DNA from: Thiobacillus denitrificans ATCC 25259
Lineage (GTDB): Bacteria; Pseudomonadota; Gammaproteobacteria; Burkholderiales; Thiobacillaceae
Direction: 5' to 3'
Length of the DNA: 64,000 bases
NCBI RefSeq assembly: GCF_000012745.1
Contig: NC_007404.1
Coordinates: 1,736,001-1,800,000 of the forward strand
A model generated the notes under the pieces. That model saw only the letters and a list, made by a program, of their open reading frames with translations, had not been told where the DNA came from and ran no database searches. Within the stretch, counting starts at the first letter, position 1, and the number at the start of each line of letters is the position of its first letter. Below are positions 7,752-17,338 of the stretch, one piece after another. A program made the translations under genes and the position numbers.

Positions 7752-9848
7752 TCAATCCCGCGCGCACAAGGTGTCGATCGGCTCAGGGCGGCGCACGGCG
7801 CTGCCCTGTGCGTAATCGACGCCGATCTCGCGCAACAGACTCAGAATCTCCTCCGACTCGACGTATTCTGCGACCGTCTGCAGCCCCATCTGGTGGCCGA
7901 TGCGGTGGATCGCTTCGACCATCGAGCGGTCGATCGCGTTGGTCGCGATGTCACGCACGAAGGCACCATCGATCTTGAGGTAGTCGACGCGCAGGTTTTT
8001 AAGGTAGGTGAACGACGACAGGCCGCTGCCGAAGTCGTCGAGCGCGAAGCTGCAGCCGAAGCCACGCATCGCGTCGATGAAACCATTGACGACGCCGAGG
8101 TTGCCGATCGCAGCGGTTTCGGTGATTTCGAAGCACAGGTGCGGGCCCAGTTCCGGATTCTGCTGCAGTTGCGCGAGCAGTGTCTTGCGGAAGGTGGGGT
8201 CCTTCAGCGATGCGCCCGACAGGTTCACCGCAAACAGGCAATGCACCTCGCAGGTCGATTTGAGGTAGCGCTTGCACAGCCGTAGCGTCTCCTCGACCAC
8301 CCAGGCGTCGAGCGCCGGCATGATCGAGTAGCGTTCCGCCGCAGGAATGAAGGCCATCGGCAGGATCTCGCCGCCGTCGTCGTCGATCATTCGCAACAAC
8401 AGCTCGACGTGGCGCGTGCCCGGCTCGGGTGCTGCGTCGGTGCGGCGGATTTCCTGCCAGGAGAGGCTCAGGCGATTTTCCTCGAGCGCGCGCTGGATGC
8501 GCGTGACCCACTGCATCTCGCCGCGATGGCGGACCAGGTCTGAGTCGCGGCTCTCGTAAAGGTGGATCTGATTGCGCCCGCGATCCTTCGCCACGTAGCA
8601 CGCGGCGTCGGCCGCCGACATGAGGCCGGCGGCAGTGCCACTGTCGGCGTCGATCGCGACCATGCCGACGCTCATGCCGACCGCAAAGATGCGGTCGCCC
8701 CATTTGAAGCGGAAGCGCTGCACCTCAGAGCGGAATGCGTCGGCGACTTCGAGCGCGTCGTCGATGCTGCAGTTTTCCAGCAGGAGCGCGAATTCGTCGC
8801 CGCCGAGACGCGCGAGCGTGTCACGCTCCCGCAGCTTGCCCTTGAGCAGCAGGGCGAGTTGGCGCAACAGTTCGTCGCCGGCGGCGTGGCCGCACGAGTC
8901 GTTGATCACCTTGAACTGGTCGAGGTCCATGTAGCACAGTGCGTGTTCCCGTCCCTGTTCCAGCGCCGACATGCGCGCGCGTTCGAGCCGCTGCTCGAAC
9001 TCGCGGCGATTGATCAAGCCGGTCAGCGCGTCGTGGCTCGCCTGATAGACCAGGCGCGCGGTGGCCTGATCGATCTTGGCCTGCATCTGGCCGTGCATCG
9101 CCTGCAGGTGGGCCGCCATGTTGTTGACGCCGCGTTGCAGGACGCCGAGTTCGGCCTGCCCGCTCTGGACGACGCGCTCGTCGAGGTGCCCCTCGCCGAT
9201 CCGGCTCACGGTGTGCGTGAGCGCGAGGATCGGCCGCGTGATCTGCCGTCCGATGCGCCACGCGAGATAGAAGCTGACGCTGAGGCCGGCGAGCAGGATC
9301 AGCAGACTGCGTACGATCGCATCGCGTTGACTCTTGACCGTCGCGCTCCGCGATACCTCGAGACCGACCCAGCCGAGCAGCCGCGTCGGACGGGTCGCAG
9401 CGCCCGCCCGTCCGCCGACCGAACTGAAGTCGTCGACCGCAACCTCGGTCCGCGTGATCGGCGCGTAGTAGACGAGGCGATCCGGGTATTCGATCTGCTG
9501 GATATGGTCCGTGGACAAGTGGCGGCGCGACGGGTCATCCCAGTTGCCCAGCCCGACCTGTGCCAGCCACTGGCCGTCATCGGCGAACACCGCGACCCCC
9601 CGCACGTCGGGTTCGACCGCAGCTTTTTCGAGCAGCGTCTGCAGCACGTCGATGTTGCCCGACGCCACGCCGTATTCGGCCGCCGGCGCAAGCTGCCGGG
9701 CGATGGCGACCGCACGCGTGCGCAGCGACTGATCGAGGTCGTCGATTTTTCCGCTGATGAGCTGGAACAGCAGAAGAACGCCGATGATCGCCACCGGCAC
9801 GAGCGTCAGGCCGATCACGCGCCCGCGTATCCCGAGTGCGAGCGCCAT
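7752..9848 (-). CDS. Membrane-bound GGDEF-EAL cyclic-di-GMP protein with HAMP domain
   Basis: 698 residues. TM1 at about 10-30, an extracytoplasmic sensor region to about 155, TM2, a HAMP domain (RQITRPILALTHTVSRIGEGHLDERV), then GGDEF and EAL domains. The GGDEF active site is intact (RLGGDEFALLLEN). In the EAL domain the signature reads ELLLR, keeping E-x-L-x-R. The other key stretches are present (VNLSGASL, EITET, DDFGSG, KIDGAFV, VAEYVE, YAQG), so both diguanylate cyclase and phosphodiesterase activity are plausible. The start overlaps the stop of the upstream binding-protein gene (TGATG), suggesting that the periplasmic protein feeds a ligand signal to this enzyme. Confidence 0.9.
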   Translation of the reverse strand: MALALGIRGRVIGLTLVPVAIIGVLLLFQLISGKIDDLDQSLRTRAVAIARQLAPAAEYGVASGNIDVLQTLLEKAAVEPDVRGVAVFADDGQWLAQVGLGNWDDPSRRHLSTDHIQQIEYPDRLVYYAPITRTEVAVDDFSSVGGRAGAATRPTRLLGWVGLEVSRSATVKSQRDAIVRSLLILLAGLSVSFYLAWRIGRQITRPILALTHTVSRIGEGHLDERVVQSGQAELGVLQRGVNNMAAHLQAMHGQMQAKIDQATARLVYQASHDALTGLINRREFEQRLERARMSALEQGREHALCYMDLDQFKVINDSCGHAAGDELLRQLALLLKGKLRERDTLARLGGDEFALLLENCSIDDALEVADAFRSEVQRFRFKWGDRIFAVGMSVGMVAIDADSGTAAGLMSAADAACYVAKDRGRNQIHLYESRDSDLVRHRGEMQWVTRIQRALEENRLSLSWQEIRRTDAAPEPGTRHVELLLRMIDDDGGEILPMAFIPAAERYSIMPALDAWVVEETLRLCKRYLKSTCEVHCLFAVNLSGASLKDPTFRKTLLAQLQQNPELGPHLCFEITETAAIGNLGVVNGFIDAMRGFGCSFALDDFGSGLSSFTYLKNLRVDYLKIDGAFVRDIATNAIDRSMVEAIHRIGHQMGLQTVAEYVESEEILSLLREIGVDYAQGSAVRRPEPIDTLCARD

Positions 9849-10822
9849 CAGATTTCCTCTCCCAGACGCTTTTCCAGCTCGTTTTCCTGCGGCAGGACGA
9901 AACCGAGCGAACGGGCGACTTGGCGGTTGATCGAAACGCTGAAATAAGCGGGATACGTCGATTCGGGAAGTTGCGAAGACGTGGTCTCGATCACGCGCCG
10001 CACCGATTCCGCGGCCTGGCGGCCGATTTGCGCCGGGCTCGAGTGCAGCGACAAGAGGGCGCCGGCGCGCGTCAGCGAGCGCGAATAGCCGAGCACCGGG
10101 TCGCGGTAGCGATACGAGGTCAGCAGCAGGCTTTGCGCAGTGTTGCGGTTGATGACCCCGGGGTCCGGGATCGCGAGCAGCAATTCGGCCTCGGACAGGA
10201 CCGCCTCGAGCTGCGCGATCTGGCGGTCCGCTCCGCTCAGCAGGCCGTACACCAGGCTGATTCCCTGCGCCCGCAGGGCGTCCGCGAGTTCGCCCAGGAC
10301 CTGGCGCTGATTCGTGCTCAACAGCACGCCGACGCGTGTCATCTCGGGAAAGGCCAGACGGATCAGTTGGGCCTGGCGCTGGAACGGCTGGTCGAGATAG
10401 ATGGCCGATACTGCGCGCTTGCCTTCCCCAGCGAGCTCCGCGCGGCCGCTCTCGAGGTACCACGCACGCGGCACCAGAACCGCGAGCACCGGATTGCGCA
10501 CCGGCTGCGTCGCGAGCGATTCGGCCGCACGCACGCCGACCGTGACGACGAGGCGCGCGCCATCCAGCGCCGAGGCGCTGAGGCCGTCGGCGTAAGCCCT
10601 GCCCGTCTCATGCCGCCCGTGATCCAGATAGCCGCGGATGATCTGATAGACCTCCTGATACGGCGCCGAGTCGTCGCTCAATACGACGACGACGCGCGCC
10701 GCGGCGGCGGGGCTCGAAAACGCCACGAGCCAGGCGCAAGCGAGCATCGGCAGGATACGGCTAGCGATCGCCCGCCCGCGGGCCCACGCGCGCGTCAAGG
10801 CGCCTCTACGCCCCACAGGCAT
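9848..10822 (-). CDS. Periplasmic ABC-type substrate-binding-like protein
   Basis: About 324 residues, related to the TrpX/YtaP-type substrate-binding family (PF04392-like). An N-terminal signal peptide (ILPMLACAWLVAFSSPAAAA) precedes a two-lobe periplasmic binding fold with GVLLSTNQRQVL and LLSGADRQIAQLEAVLSEAELLLAIPDP. The ATG at 10822 is used here; a TTG at 10798 overlapping the dnaQ stop is the alternative. No permease or ATPase is linked, and the next gene is the GGDEF-EAL protein with a 1-base stop/start overlap. A sensory rather than transport role is therefore inferred. Confidence 0.75.
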   Translation of the reverse strand: MPVGRRGALTRAWARGRAIASRILPMLACAWLVAFSSPAAAARVVVVLSDDSAPYQEVYQIIRGYLDHGRHETGRAYADGLSASALDGARLVVTVGVRAAESLATQPVRNPVLAVLVPRAWYLESGRAELAGEGKRAVSAIYLDQPFQRQAQLIRLAFPEMTRVGVLLSTNQRQVLGELADALRAQGISLVYGLLSGADRQIAQLEAVLSEAELLLAIPDPGVINRNTAQSLLLTSYRYRDPVLGYSRSLTRAGALLSLHSSPAQIGRQAAESVRRVIETTSSQLPESTYPAYFSVSINRQVARSLGFVLPQENELEKRLGEEI

Positions 10823-11493
10823 TCGCCCTTGCTCTCCTTCGCGATCGCCGCGAGCAGCGCCGCATGCGCTGCCTCCTCCTCCGCGTCCGCCGGCAACAAA
10901 ATCGCTGCCGGCCGCGGCCGGTCCGCCGCACGGCCGCTCTCCGAACGCGGTATTTCCAGTCCGATCGAAAGGCTTTCCTGGCCGCGGGTCAGCGCCAGAT
11001 AGACCGCGGCCAGCAACTCGCAGTCGAGCAGCGCGCCGTGCAGCGTGCGCGCGGTATTGTCGACGGCGTAGCGTTTGCAAAGTGCGTCGAGGTTATTGCG
11101 CTGGCCGGGGTGCAGCGCCTTGGCCATCGCCAGCGTGTCGGTCACCCCGCCGCAGCAGGTCGCCAGGAGCGGCATGCCGAGCAGGCGCAACTCCATGTTG
11201 AGAAAGCCAACGTCGAACGGTGCGTTGTGGATGATCAGCTCGGCGCCGTCGATGAAATCGACGAACTCGCGCGCGATATCGCCGAAACGCGGCTTGTCCT
11301 GCAGAAACTCCGGCGTGATGCCGTGCACCTGCATGGCTCCGGCGTCGATGTCACGGTCCGGATTGACGTAGCGATGGAGGTGATTGCCGGTCAGCCGGCG
11401 GTTGACCATTTCCACCGCCGCGACTTCGATGATGCGATGGCCCTGGGCCGGGTCGAGCCCGGTCGTTTCCGTATCGAGGATGATTTGACGCAT
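10795..11493 (-). CDS. dnaQ: DNA polymerase III epsilon subunit (3'-5' proofreading exonuclease)
   Basis: 232 residues. DEDDh exonuclease: ExoI DTETTGLD (residues 7-14), ExoII NAPFDVGFLN, ExoIII with HGALLDCELLAAVYL. It proofreads the alpha subunit product in the replicase core. A Q-linker and a C-terminal alpha-binding tail follow the exonuclease domain. The gene follows rnhA on the same strand nine bases downstream, the frequent rnhA-dnaQ pairing, here in tandem and not divergent as in E. coli. Confidence 0.96.
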   Translation of the reverse strand: MRQIILDTETTGLDPAQGHRIIEVAAVEMVNRRLTGNHLHRYVNPDRDIDAGAMQVHGITPEFLQDKPRFGDIAREFVDFIDGAELIIHNAPFDVGFLNMELRLLGMPLLATCCGGVTDTLAMAKALHPGQRNNLDALCKRYAVDNTARTLHGALLDCELLAAVYLALTRGQESLSIGLEIPRSESGRAADRPRPAAILLPADAEEEAAHAALLAAIAKESKGECLWGVEAP

Positions 11494-11502
11494 GTCTTTC
11501 GA

Positions 11503-11949
11503 TCAATATTGCCGAGCCTGCAAGACGCCCTGATTGGCCAGTACGTCGGCGCGTTCGTTCTCGGGATGACCGGCGTGGCCGCGCACCCACTTCCATACGA
11601 TGCGATGCTGCTGGCTCAGTGCATCGAGCTGTTGCCAGAGGTCCTGATTCTTGACCGGCTTGCCGTCGGCCGTCCGCCAGTTGCGCCGTTTCCACCCGGG
11701 CAGCCATTCGCTGACCCCTTTCTGCACGTACTGCGAGTCGGTGTGGACCTCGACCGTCGAAGGCCGCTTGAGCAGCTCGAGCGCGCGGATGACCGCGGTC
11801 ATCTCCATGCGGTTATTGGTCGTGTTCGGCTCGCCGCCGCTTATCTCCTTGCGGTGGCCGCCCGCGACGAGAAGCGCGCCCCAGCCGCCTGCGCCGGGAT
11901 TGCCCTTGCAGGCACCGTCGCTATATATATAAATGATGTCAGCGGTCAC
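11503..11949 (-). CDS. rnhA: Ribonuclease HI
   Basis: 148 residues, family length. It cleaves RNA in RNA:DNA hybrids (R-loops, Okazaki primers). Catalytic carboxylates are visible in [27 protein letters not shown] and the C-terminal NERADVLAN; the basic handle region ([15 protein letters not shown]) is present. GTG start, overlapping the 3' end of the upstream methyltransferase gene by 11 bp. Confidence 0.97.
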   Translation of the reverse strand: MTADIIYIYSDGACKGNPGAGGWGALLVAGGHRKEISGGEPNTTNNRMEMTAVIRALELLKRPSTVEVHTDSQYVQKGVSEWLPGWKRRNWRTADGKPVKNQDLWQQLDALSQQHRIVWKWVRGHAGHPENERADVLANQGVLQARQY

Positions 11950-12676
11950 GATGTATTCGGTAGTGTTTGAGATTGATCACCTTGGCCGCGGGCGAGAGCA
12001 GGCGCCGTGCCACGGGCGTCGACCACTGCGGCTGGATGATGTTCATTCCGACGACGCGCTTGACGGCCTGCAGGAAATAGACCCCGCCTCCCATCGCCCA
12101 CCAGCGGTCGCCGGCCGGCTCCATGAAGCGAAGCCGACGCAGCCAGTTTTCGCGGTTGATCGGTGGACGATAGCAGCACATGCTGCCGCCCGCCACCTCG
12201 AGGCCGAGCAGAACCATCCAGTCCTTGACGCGCGAGATGTTGAGAAAGTTGCCGTTCCACGGGTAGCCACGCTCGCCGCCCTGGGCGATGCGGGCGAGCC
12301 CCCACAGGCTGCGCGGGTTGAAGCCGGCCAGCACGAGGCGACCTTCGGGGCGCAGCACTCGTTCGGCTTCGCGCAGGACCTGATGGGGGTTCGCGCTGAA
12401 TTCGAGGACATGCGGCAACAGCAGCAGATCGAGCGACTGGCTCTGGAACGGCAGGAACATCGGGTCGGCGCGGACCTGGCTCGGCGGCTCGACCGCGCAG
12501 TTCACACGTAGCGGAATGCGGCTGTTGCGCAGGAAATCGATGTTCGGCAGGCCGACTTGAACTGCGTGGAAGCCGAATACGTCCGAGACGGCGTCGTCGA
12601 AGTAGCGCTGCTCGCGGAAGAGCAGATGCTGTCCCAACGGCGTGTCGAACCATCCGGCGTTCAGCTTGGATAACAT
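11939..12676 (-). CDS. Class I SAM-dependent methyltransferase
   Basis: 245 residues. A Rossmann-like methyltransferase (Methyltransf_11 type) with a degenerate N-terminal region ([18 protein letters not shown]) and motif [43 protein letters not shown], the post-II and III motifs of the fold. This family sits between gloB and rnhA in many beta- and gammaproteobacteria (YafS-like); substrate unknown. The ATG follows a strong AGGAGGAAGGG site. Divergent from gloB with only 30 bases between the starts, so the promoters must overlap. Confidence 0.85.
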   Translation of the reverse strand: MLSKLNAGWFDTPLGQHLLFREQRYFDDAVSDVFGFHAVQVGLPNIDFLRNSRIPLRVNCAVEPPSQVRADPMFLPFQSQSLDLLLLPHVLEFSANPHQVLREAERVLRPEGRLVLAGFNPRSLWGLARIAQGGERGYPWNGNFLNISRVKDWMVLLGLEVAGGSMCCYRPPINRENWLRRLRFMEPAGDRWWAMGGGVYFLQAVKRVVGMNIIQPQWSTPVARRLLSPAAKVINLKHYRIHRDR

Positions 12677-12706
12677 AGCCCTTCCTCCTGTCTCTTGCAG
12701 TCCATC

Positions 12707-13477
12707 ATGTTGACGCTGATTCCCCTGCCCGCGTTCGAGGACAACTACATCTGGGTGTGGCACGACGCGAAATACGCGGTCGCGGTCGACCCCGGTGACC
12801 CTGCCGTGCTTTCGACCTATCTCGACAGCCGCGGACTCGCCCTCGCCGCGGTGCTCGTGACCCACCATCACCGCGACCATACTGGCGGCAACACCTGGCT
12901 GCGTCAACGCTATAACTGTGCCATCTACGCGCCCGACAACCCCCGTATCCCGGCGGTCAGTCATGTCGTGCGCGGCGGCGATTCGGTGGCGGTTCCCGAA
13001 CTCGGCCTCGCGCTCGCCGTGCTCGCGACGCCCGGCCATACGCTCGACCACGTCAGCTACGTCGGCAACGGGCATCTCTTCTGCGGTGATACGCTCTTCG
13101 GCTGCGGTTGCGGCAAGCTGTTCGAGGGCGACGCAGCGATGATGTCGGCGAGTCTCGATGCGCTCGCCGCCTTGCCGCCCACAACGCGCGTCTGCTGCGC
13201 GCACGAATATACCCTCAGCAACATCGACTTTGCCAAAACCATCGACGGCGCGAACCCCGCCCTGCTCGAACGCGAGCGCATCGACCGCGCCGCACGCGCC
13301 CAAAACCGGCCGACCCTGCCGTCGACGCTCGCGCTCGAACGCACGACGAACCCGTTTTTGCGCTTCCACGACGCCGACATGCGCGCTTTCGCGGTCGGCG
13401 AACTCGGCAGCCCGGATCCGGGTCCCGCCACGGTCTTCGGCGCGATCCGTGCGGCCAAGGACCGGTGGGACGGTTGA
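12707..13477 (+). CDS. gloB: Hydroxyacylglutathione hydrolase (glyoxalase II)
   Basis: 256 residues. Metallo-beta-lactamase fold enzyme that hydrolyses S-lactoylglutathione to lactate and glutathione in methylglyoxal detoxification. The di-metal motif THHHRDHTGG lies at about residues 53-62; further ligands are in TPGHTLDH, FCGDTLFGCGCGKLFEG and CCAHEYT. The C-terminal glyoxalase II extension with NPFLR is present. The ATG at 12707 gives the canonical LTLIPLPAFEDNYIW start. Confidence 0.97.
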   Translation: MLTLIPLPAFEDNYIWVWHDAKYAVAVDPGDPAVLSTYLDSRGLALAAVLVTHHHRDHTGGNTWLRQRYNCAIYAPDNPRIPAVSHVVRGGDSVAVPELGLALAVLATPGHTLDHVSYVGNGHLFCGDTLFGCGCGKLFEGDAAMMSASLDALAALPPTTRVCCAHEYTLSNIDFAKTIDGANPALLERERIDRAARAQNRPTLPSTLALERTTNPFLRFHDADMRAFAVGELGSPDPGPATVFGAIRAAKDRWDG

Positions 13478-13530
13478 CTGCCCGGCGGACGCCCCTTAGG
13501 ATGGAGCCTGCTTGAGTACGGGAGACCCAC

Positions 13531-15036
13531 GTGCCCGGAATCAAATTCACCCGTATCGGTGCAGCGCGCCTCCCTCTCGGCCGGCTCGGATTGGCGGCCC
13601 TGATGTTCTGGGCAAGCCATCACAGCCTGGCGACGGAACCCCGACAAGGCATCCACACACTCGAATGGAACGGCGGCAGTGATAACGTGCCCGCTGCCGA
13701 CGAGGTGCCCGCGATCGCCCTTGAAGCTGGCACGCGCGACGTCTGGCAGCGTGTCCGCGACGGTTTCCGCATCGACGACCAGGCGGCGCCGAACCCGCTC
13801 ATCGCTGTTCACGAATCCTGGTACGCAGCCCGGCCCGAACACGTGCGTCGCGTCGTCGAGCGCGCGCGCCGCTATCTTTTCTATATCGTCGAAGAGGTCG
13901 AGCGGCGCGGCATGCCGATGGAAATCGCGCTGCTGCCCATGATCGAGAGCGCGTTCGACCCCGGCGCGCTCTCGCCCTCCGCGGCGTCCGGAATCTGGCA
14001 GTTCATTCCTTCCACCGGACGTCTGTACGGCCTCAGGCAGGACAAATGGTACGACGGCCGCCTCGATTTCACCGCCGCGACCGGGGCCGCACTGGACTAC
14101 CTCGGCAAGCTCTATCTCGACTTCGGTGACTGGCAACTCGCGCTCGCGGCGTACAACTGCGGCGAAGGCTGCGTCGGTCGCGCGATCCAGCGGAACGTCC
14201 AGCAAGGCCTTCCAACCGACTACGCAAGCCTCGCGCTGCCGAACGAGACGCGTCACTACGTCCCCAAGCTGCTCGCGATCCGCAACCTGGTGCGCAATCC
14301 CGAGCAATACGGCATGACGATAGACGGGCTTCCAAACGAGCCTTATTTCAACCTGGTGAGCGTGAGCGCCAGCATGGATCTGCATTCGGCCGCGCGGCTG
14401 GCGGGCATGACCATCGAGGAGTTCGTCGCGCTCAACGCGGCCTTTCCGCGCAAGCTGATCCGCTCCGACACGCCGGTCAGCCTGCTCGTTCCGGTCGACC
14501 GCGCCGACCGTTTCCAGCGCAATCTGGATGCCGGCGACTGGGACAGTTGGCAACCCTACGCCGCACGCAAGGGCGAGCGGCCCGAGGAGATCGCGCGCCG
14601 CTTCAAGGTCAGCGTGGCACGACTCGCCGAACACAACCAGTTCAAGCTCAGACGCGGCAGGCTGGCACGCGCACAGACCGTGCTGGTGCCGGTCAAACGT
14701 CGTGACACCGGTATCGCCGCGAACCAGTCGGGCAGTCGTCGTCCTGCGCCGACCGAACACGAAGTCAAGGCTGGCGAGACGCTCTACGGCGTCGCGCGGC
14801 GCTACGGCTTGAGCGCCCGCGAATTGGCGGACGCCAATCCGGGGGTCGGGGCAAGACTCAGGCCGGGGCAGGTCCTGCAACTGGCAATCCCGGTTTCTTC
14901 GCCGCGCGAGACGGCCCCATTGCGACCGCGCAAGACGGGCGCTCGGGGTGCCGCCCTGCCGTCACACTACGCCCCGAACCGCGGCGACACGCTTCTCACG
15001 ATCGCCCGCCGCTTCGATATCAGCATGGTCAGGTGA
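13531..15036 (+). CDS. mltD: Membrane-bound lytic murein transglycosylase D with LysM domains
   Basis: 501 residues. Exported; a hydrophobic N-terminal segment (about residues 12-30) serves as signal. The SLT catalytic domain spans about 105-260 with the catalytic Glu in MIESAFDPGALSPSAASGIWQFIPSTG and the AAYNCGEG motif. LysM repeats follow: a degenerate one near 350-395, a clear one at about 411-453 (EVKAGETLYGVARRYGLSARELADANPG...LRPGQVL), and a third starting at about 482 (NRGDTLLTIARRFDIS) that is cut off by the stop codon after some 20 residues. The truncated last LysM suggests C-terminal erosion or a natural short form. Confidence 0.92.
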   Translation: MPGIKFTRIGAARLPLGRLGLAALMFWASHHSLATEPRQGIHTLEWNGGSDNVPAADEVPAIALEAGTRDVWQRVRDGFRIDDQAAPNPLIAVHESWYAARPEHVRRVVERARRYLFYIVEEVERRGMPMEIALLPMIESAFDPGALSPSAASGIWQFIPSTGRLYGLRQDKWYDGRLDFTAATGAALDYLGKLYLDFGDWQLALAAYNCGEGCVGRAIQRNVQQGLPTDYASLALPNETRHYVPKLLAIRNLVRNPEQYGMTIDGLPNEPYFNLVSVSASMDLHSAARLAGMTIEEFVALNAAFPRKLIRSDTPVSLLVPVDRADRFQRNLDAGDWDSWQPYAARKGERPEEIARRFKVSVARLAEHNQFKLRRGRLARAQTVLVPVKRRDTGIAANQSGSRRPAPTEHEVKAGETLYGVARRYGLSARELADANPGVGARLRPGQVLQLAIPVSSPRETAPLRPRKTGARGAALPSHYAPNRGDTLLTIARRFDISMVR

Positions 15037-15145
15037 CGCGAGGGTTCGCGTCGCTCCTCGATTCTCGGGGCTGACCGTTCCGGCGCGTTCCGTCCGATCC
15101 AGGCCGCGGCTAAACCACCTATCCCGGACCCGCCCCGCTATCGCA

Positions 15146-15337
15146 TCACTCGGGGGCCGGCGGCTCGTCCGTCTTGTCGGACATGATCAGTGCGACGCCC
15201 AGCGCCGCGAGCACCATCCATATTACGGCGGCCCAGATCCCGAGGGCGTCCGACAACGGCCCCATGAAAAACATCATCAGCATGGCGACGGCGAGCACAC
15301 CGTTGCCGAGCCAGAAATTGCGGTGTCTAGTGTTCAA
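15146..15337 (-). CDS. Small two-helix membrane protein
   Basis: 63 residues, unrecognised. Two hydrophobic helices (about residues 11-26 and 31-50) are joined by a short loop and followed by a charged tail (MSDKTDEPPAPE). TTG start with a strong GGAAGGAGG six to seven bases upstream, which is the main reason for calling it a gene. It is the last gene downstream of the peptide ABC operon's direction and upstream of nothing on its strand. Function unknown. Confidence 0.6.
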   Translation of the reverse strand: MNTRHRNFWLGNGVLAVAMLMMFFMGPLSDALGIWAAVIWMVLAALGVALIMSDKTDEPPAPE

Positions 15338-15358
15338 GTGCGCCTCCTTCCGGCGTTT

Positions 15359-17338
15359 TCATCCGAGCCTGCCCGCCACCCAGTGACACCGCACCCAATG
15401 CCCGTCCCCGGCTCGCGTCTGTTCCGGGTAATCGCGCCGGCACAGGTCGCCCGCGCGCGGGCAGCGCGGGTGAAAGTGGCAGCCCGGCGGCGGCGCGAGC
15501 GGCGACGGCTGGTCACCGCCCACATGTAGCGTCGCCAGCCCGCTTGCGCCATCGATGCGCGGGATGGCGCTGACGAGCGCCTGGGTGTACGGGTGGCGCG
15601 GCGCGCGCAGCACCTCGGCGGCGGGCCCCTGCTCGACGATGCGGCCGAGATACATCACGGCCACCTCGTGCGCGAGATATTCGACGACGCCGAGGTTGTG
15701 GGTGATGAAGAGGTAGGCGAGCCCCAGGCTTTCCTGCAGATCTTTGAGCAGATTGAGTATCTGGGCCTGGACCGAGACGTCGAGTGCGCTCGTCGGCTCG
15801 TCGCAGATCAACAGTCGCGGCGAGACGGCGAGCGCGCGCGCGATCGCAATCCGCTGGCGTTGCCCGCCAGAGAAGGCGTGCGGATAGCGGCCGCCGGCAT
15901 CATCAGGCAACCCGACTTGGCGCAGCACGGCTGCCACCGCTTCGCGCCGCCCGCGCTCCGCCCCAACGCGCAGGGCATCCATGCCTTCGAGCACGATTTC
16001 CTCGACGCGCATGCGCGGGTTTAGCGAGCTGTAGGGGTCCTGGAAGACCATTTGCGCCTGGCGCCGCAGCGTGCGCGCGTTGGCCGGCGTAATCGGCTCG
16101 CCGCCGAGCAGGACACGCCCCCCGGTCGGCTCGATCAGGCGCAGCAGCGCCTTACCGGCGGTGGTCTTGCCGCATCCGGATTCGCCGACCAGCGCGAGCG
16201 TACGCCCGGCACGGATCGACAGCGAGACGTCGTCGACCGCGCGAACGTGGCCGATCGTGCGCTGGATCAGGCCGCGGCGGATCGGAAAATAGACCTTCAG
16301 TCCCTCCACCTGCAGCAGCGGTGCCGCGTCCCGCGCCGAACCGGGCGGTGGCGAGACCGCAGGTGCCCCCTGCGTTGGCAGCTCGCCGGCCAGATGACAA
16401 CGCACGCGTTGTCCTCCGCGCACCTGCCAGTCCGGCGCCTCCTCGCGGCAACGCGCGATCGCGCTCGGACAGCGTGGGGCAAACCGACAGCCGGACATCC
16501 GCGCATCGAGCTTCGGCACCTGACCGGGAATCGTCACGAGCCGCCCATGGTCCCCCGGCCGTGGCAGGGCCTCGAACAGCATGCGGCTGTAGGGGTGCTG
16601 CGGCGCGGCGAAGAACGTCTCGCGCGGCCCCTCCTCGAGCAGTTCGCCGGCGTACATGACGCCGACGCGATCGGCGTTCTCCGCCACGACGCCAAGGTCG
16701 TGCGTGATCAGCAGCATTCCCATCTGGCGCTCGGCGCGCAGGCCACGCAGCAGCTCGAGCACCTGCGCCTGGATCGTCACGTCCAGCGCCGTCGTCGGCT
16801 CGTCGGCGATCAGCAGGCGCGGCGGGCCGGCGAGCGCCATCGCGATCATCACGCGCTGGCGCAGACCGCCGGAAAGTTCGAACGGATAGGCATCGAGCCG
16901 ACGCTCCGGGTCGGGCACGCCGACCGACTCGAGCAGCGCACGCGCCGCCGCGAGGGCGTCGCGGCCCGTGCGCCGCTGGTGCAGTGCAAGCGCCTCGACG
17001 ATTTGAGCGCCGACGTTGGCGACCGGATTCAGCGCGAGCATCGGTTCCTGAAAGATCATCCCCATCTGCCCGCCGCGGACCCGGCGCATCTCGCGTTCCG
17101 GCAGCGCCCGCACGTCGGTTTCGCCGAGCCGGATCTCGCCCGAAACGATGCGCCCGCCGTCCGGAAGGAGCCGCATCAGCGACAGCGCCGTCATCGACTT
17201 GCCGCAGCCGGATTCGCCGAGCAGCGCGTAGGTCTCGCCCGCGTCGACGCGGAACGACACCCCGTCGACGACGCCCACGGCGTCTTTACCCTCGCCGAAC
17301 GCGGTGACGAGCCGGTCGACCTGCAACAGCGGCTTCAC
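15359..17338 (-). CDS. Dual-domain peptide ABC transporter ATP-binding protein (YejF-like)
   Basis: 659 residues made of two fused DppD/DppF-type ATPases, so one polypeptide supplies both nucleotide-binding sites. Domain 1: Walker [14 protein letters not shown] signature [12 protein letters not shown], Walker B LLIADEPT. Domain 2: Walker [10 protein letters not shown], signature [12 protein letters not shown], Walker [13 protein letters not shown]. Each domain ends with an oligopeptide/dipeptide C-terminal extension containing the Cys-rich CRFAPRCP and CHFHPRCP motifs. GTG start overlapping the permease stop by 4 bp. Probably energises uptake of peptides or related compounds with the three upstream genes. 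Confidence 0.93.
   Translation of the reverse strand: MKPLLQVDRLVTAFGEGKDAVGVVDGVSFRVDAGETYALLGESGCGKSMTALSLMRLLPDGGRIVSGEIRLGETDVRALPEREMRRVRGGQMGMIFQEPMLALNPVANVGAQIVEALALHQRRTGRDALAAARALLESVGVPDPERRLDAYPFELSGGLRQRVMIAMALAGPPRLLIADEPTTALDVTIQAQVLELLRGLRAERQMGMLLITHDLGVVAENADRVGVMYAGELLEEGPRETFFAAPQHPYSRMLFEALPRPGDHGRLVTIPGQVPKLDARMSGCRFAPRCPSAIARCREEAPDWQVRGGQRVRCHLAGELPTQGAPAVSPPPGSARDAAPLLQVEGLKVYFPIRRGLIQRTIGHVRAVDDVSLSIRAGRTLALVGESGCGKTTAGKALLRLIEPTGGRVLLGGEPITPANARTLRRQAQMVFQDPYSSLNPRMRVEEIVLEGMDALRVGAERGRREAVAAVLRQVGLPDDAGGRYPHAFSGGQRQRIAIARALAVSPRLLICDEPTSALDVSVQAQILNLLKDLQESLGLAYLFITHNLGVVEYLAHEVAVMYLGRIVEQGPAAEVLRAPRHPYTQALVSAIPRIDGASGLATLHVGGDQPSPLAPPPGCHFHPRCPRAGDLCRRDYPEQTRAGDGHWVRCHWVAGRLG

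Noticed and set aside
9848-10463. N-terminal extension of the GGDEF-EAL protein to position 10463
   Set aside because: The extension runs across the substrate-binding-protein gene in another frame; the ATG at 9848 begins with a proper membrane helix and overlaps that gene's stop.
15037-15145. Frameshifted continuation of the third LysM of the transglycosylase
   Set aside because: Neither of the other frames gives a recognisable LysM second half, so a simple frameshift is not supported.
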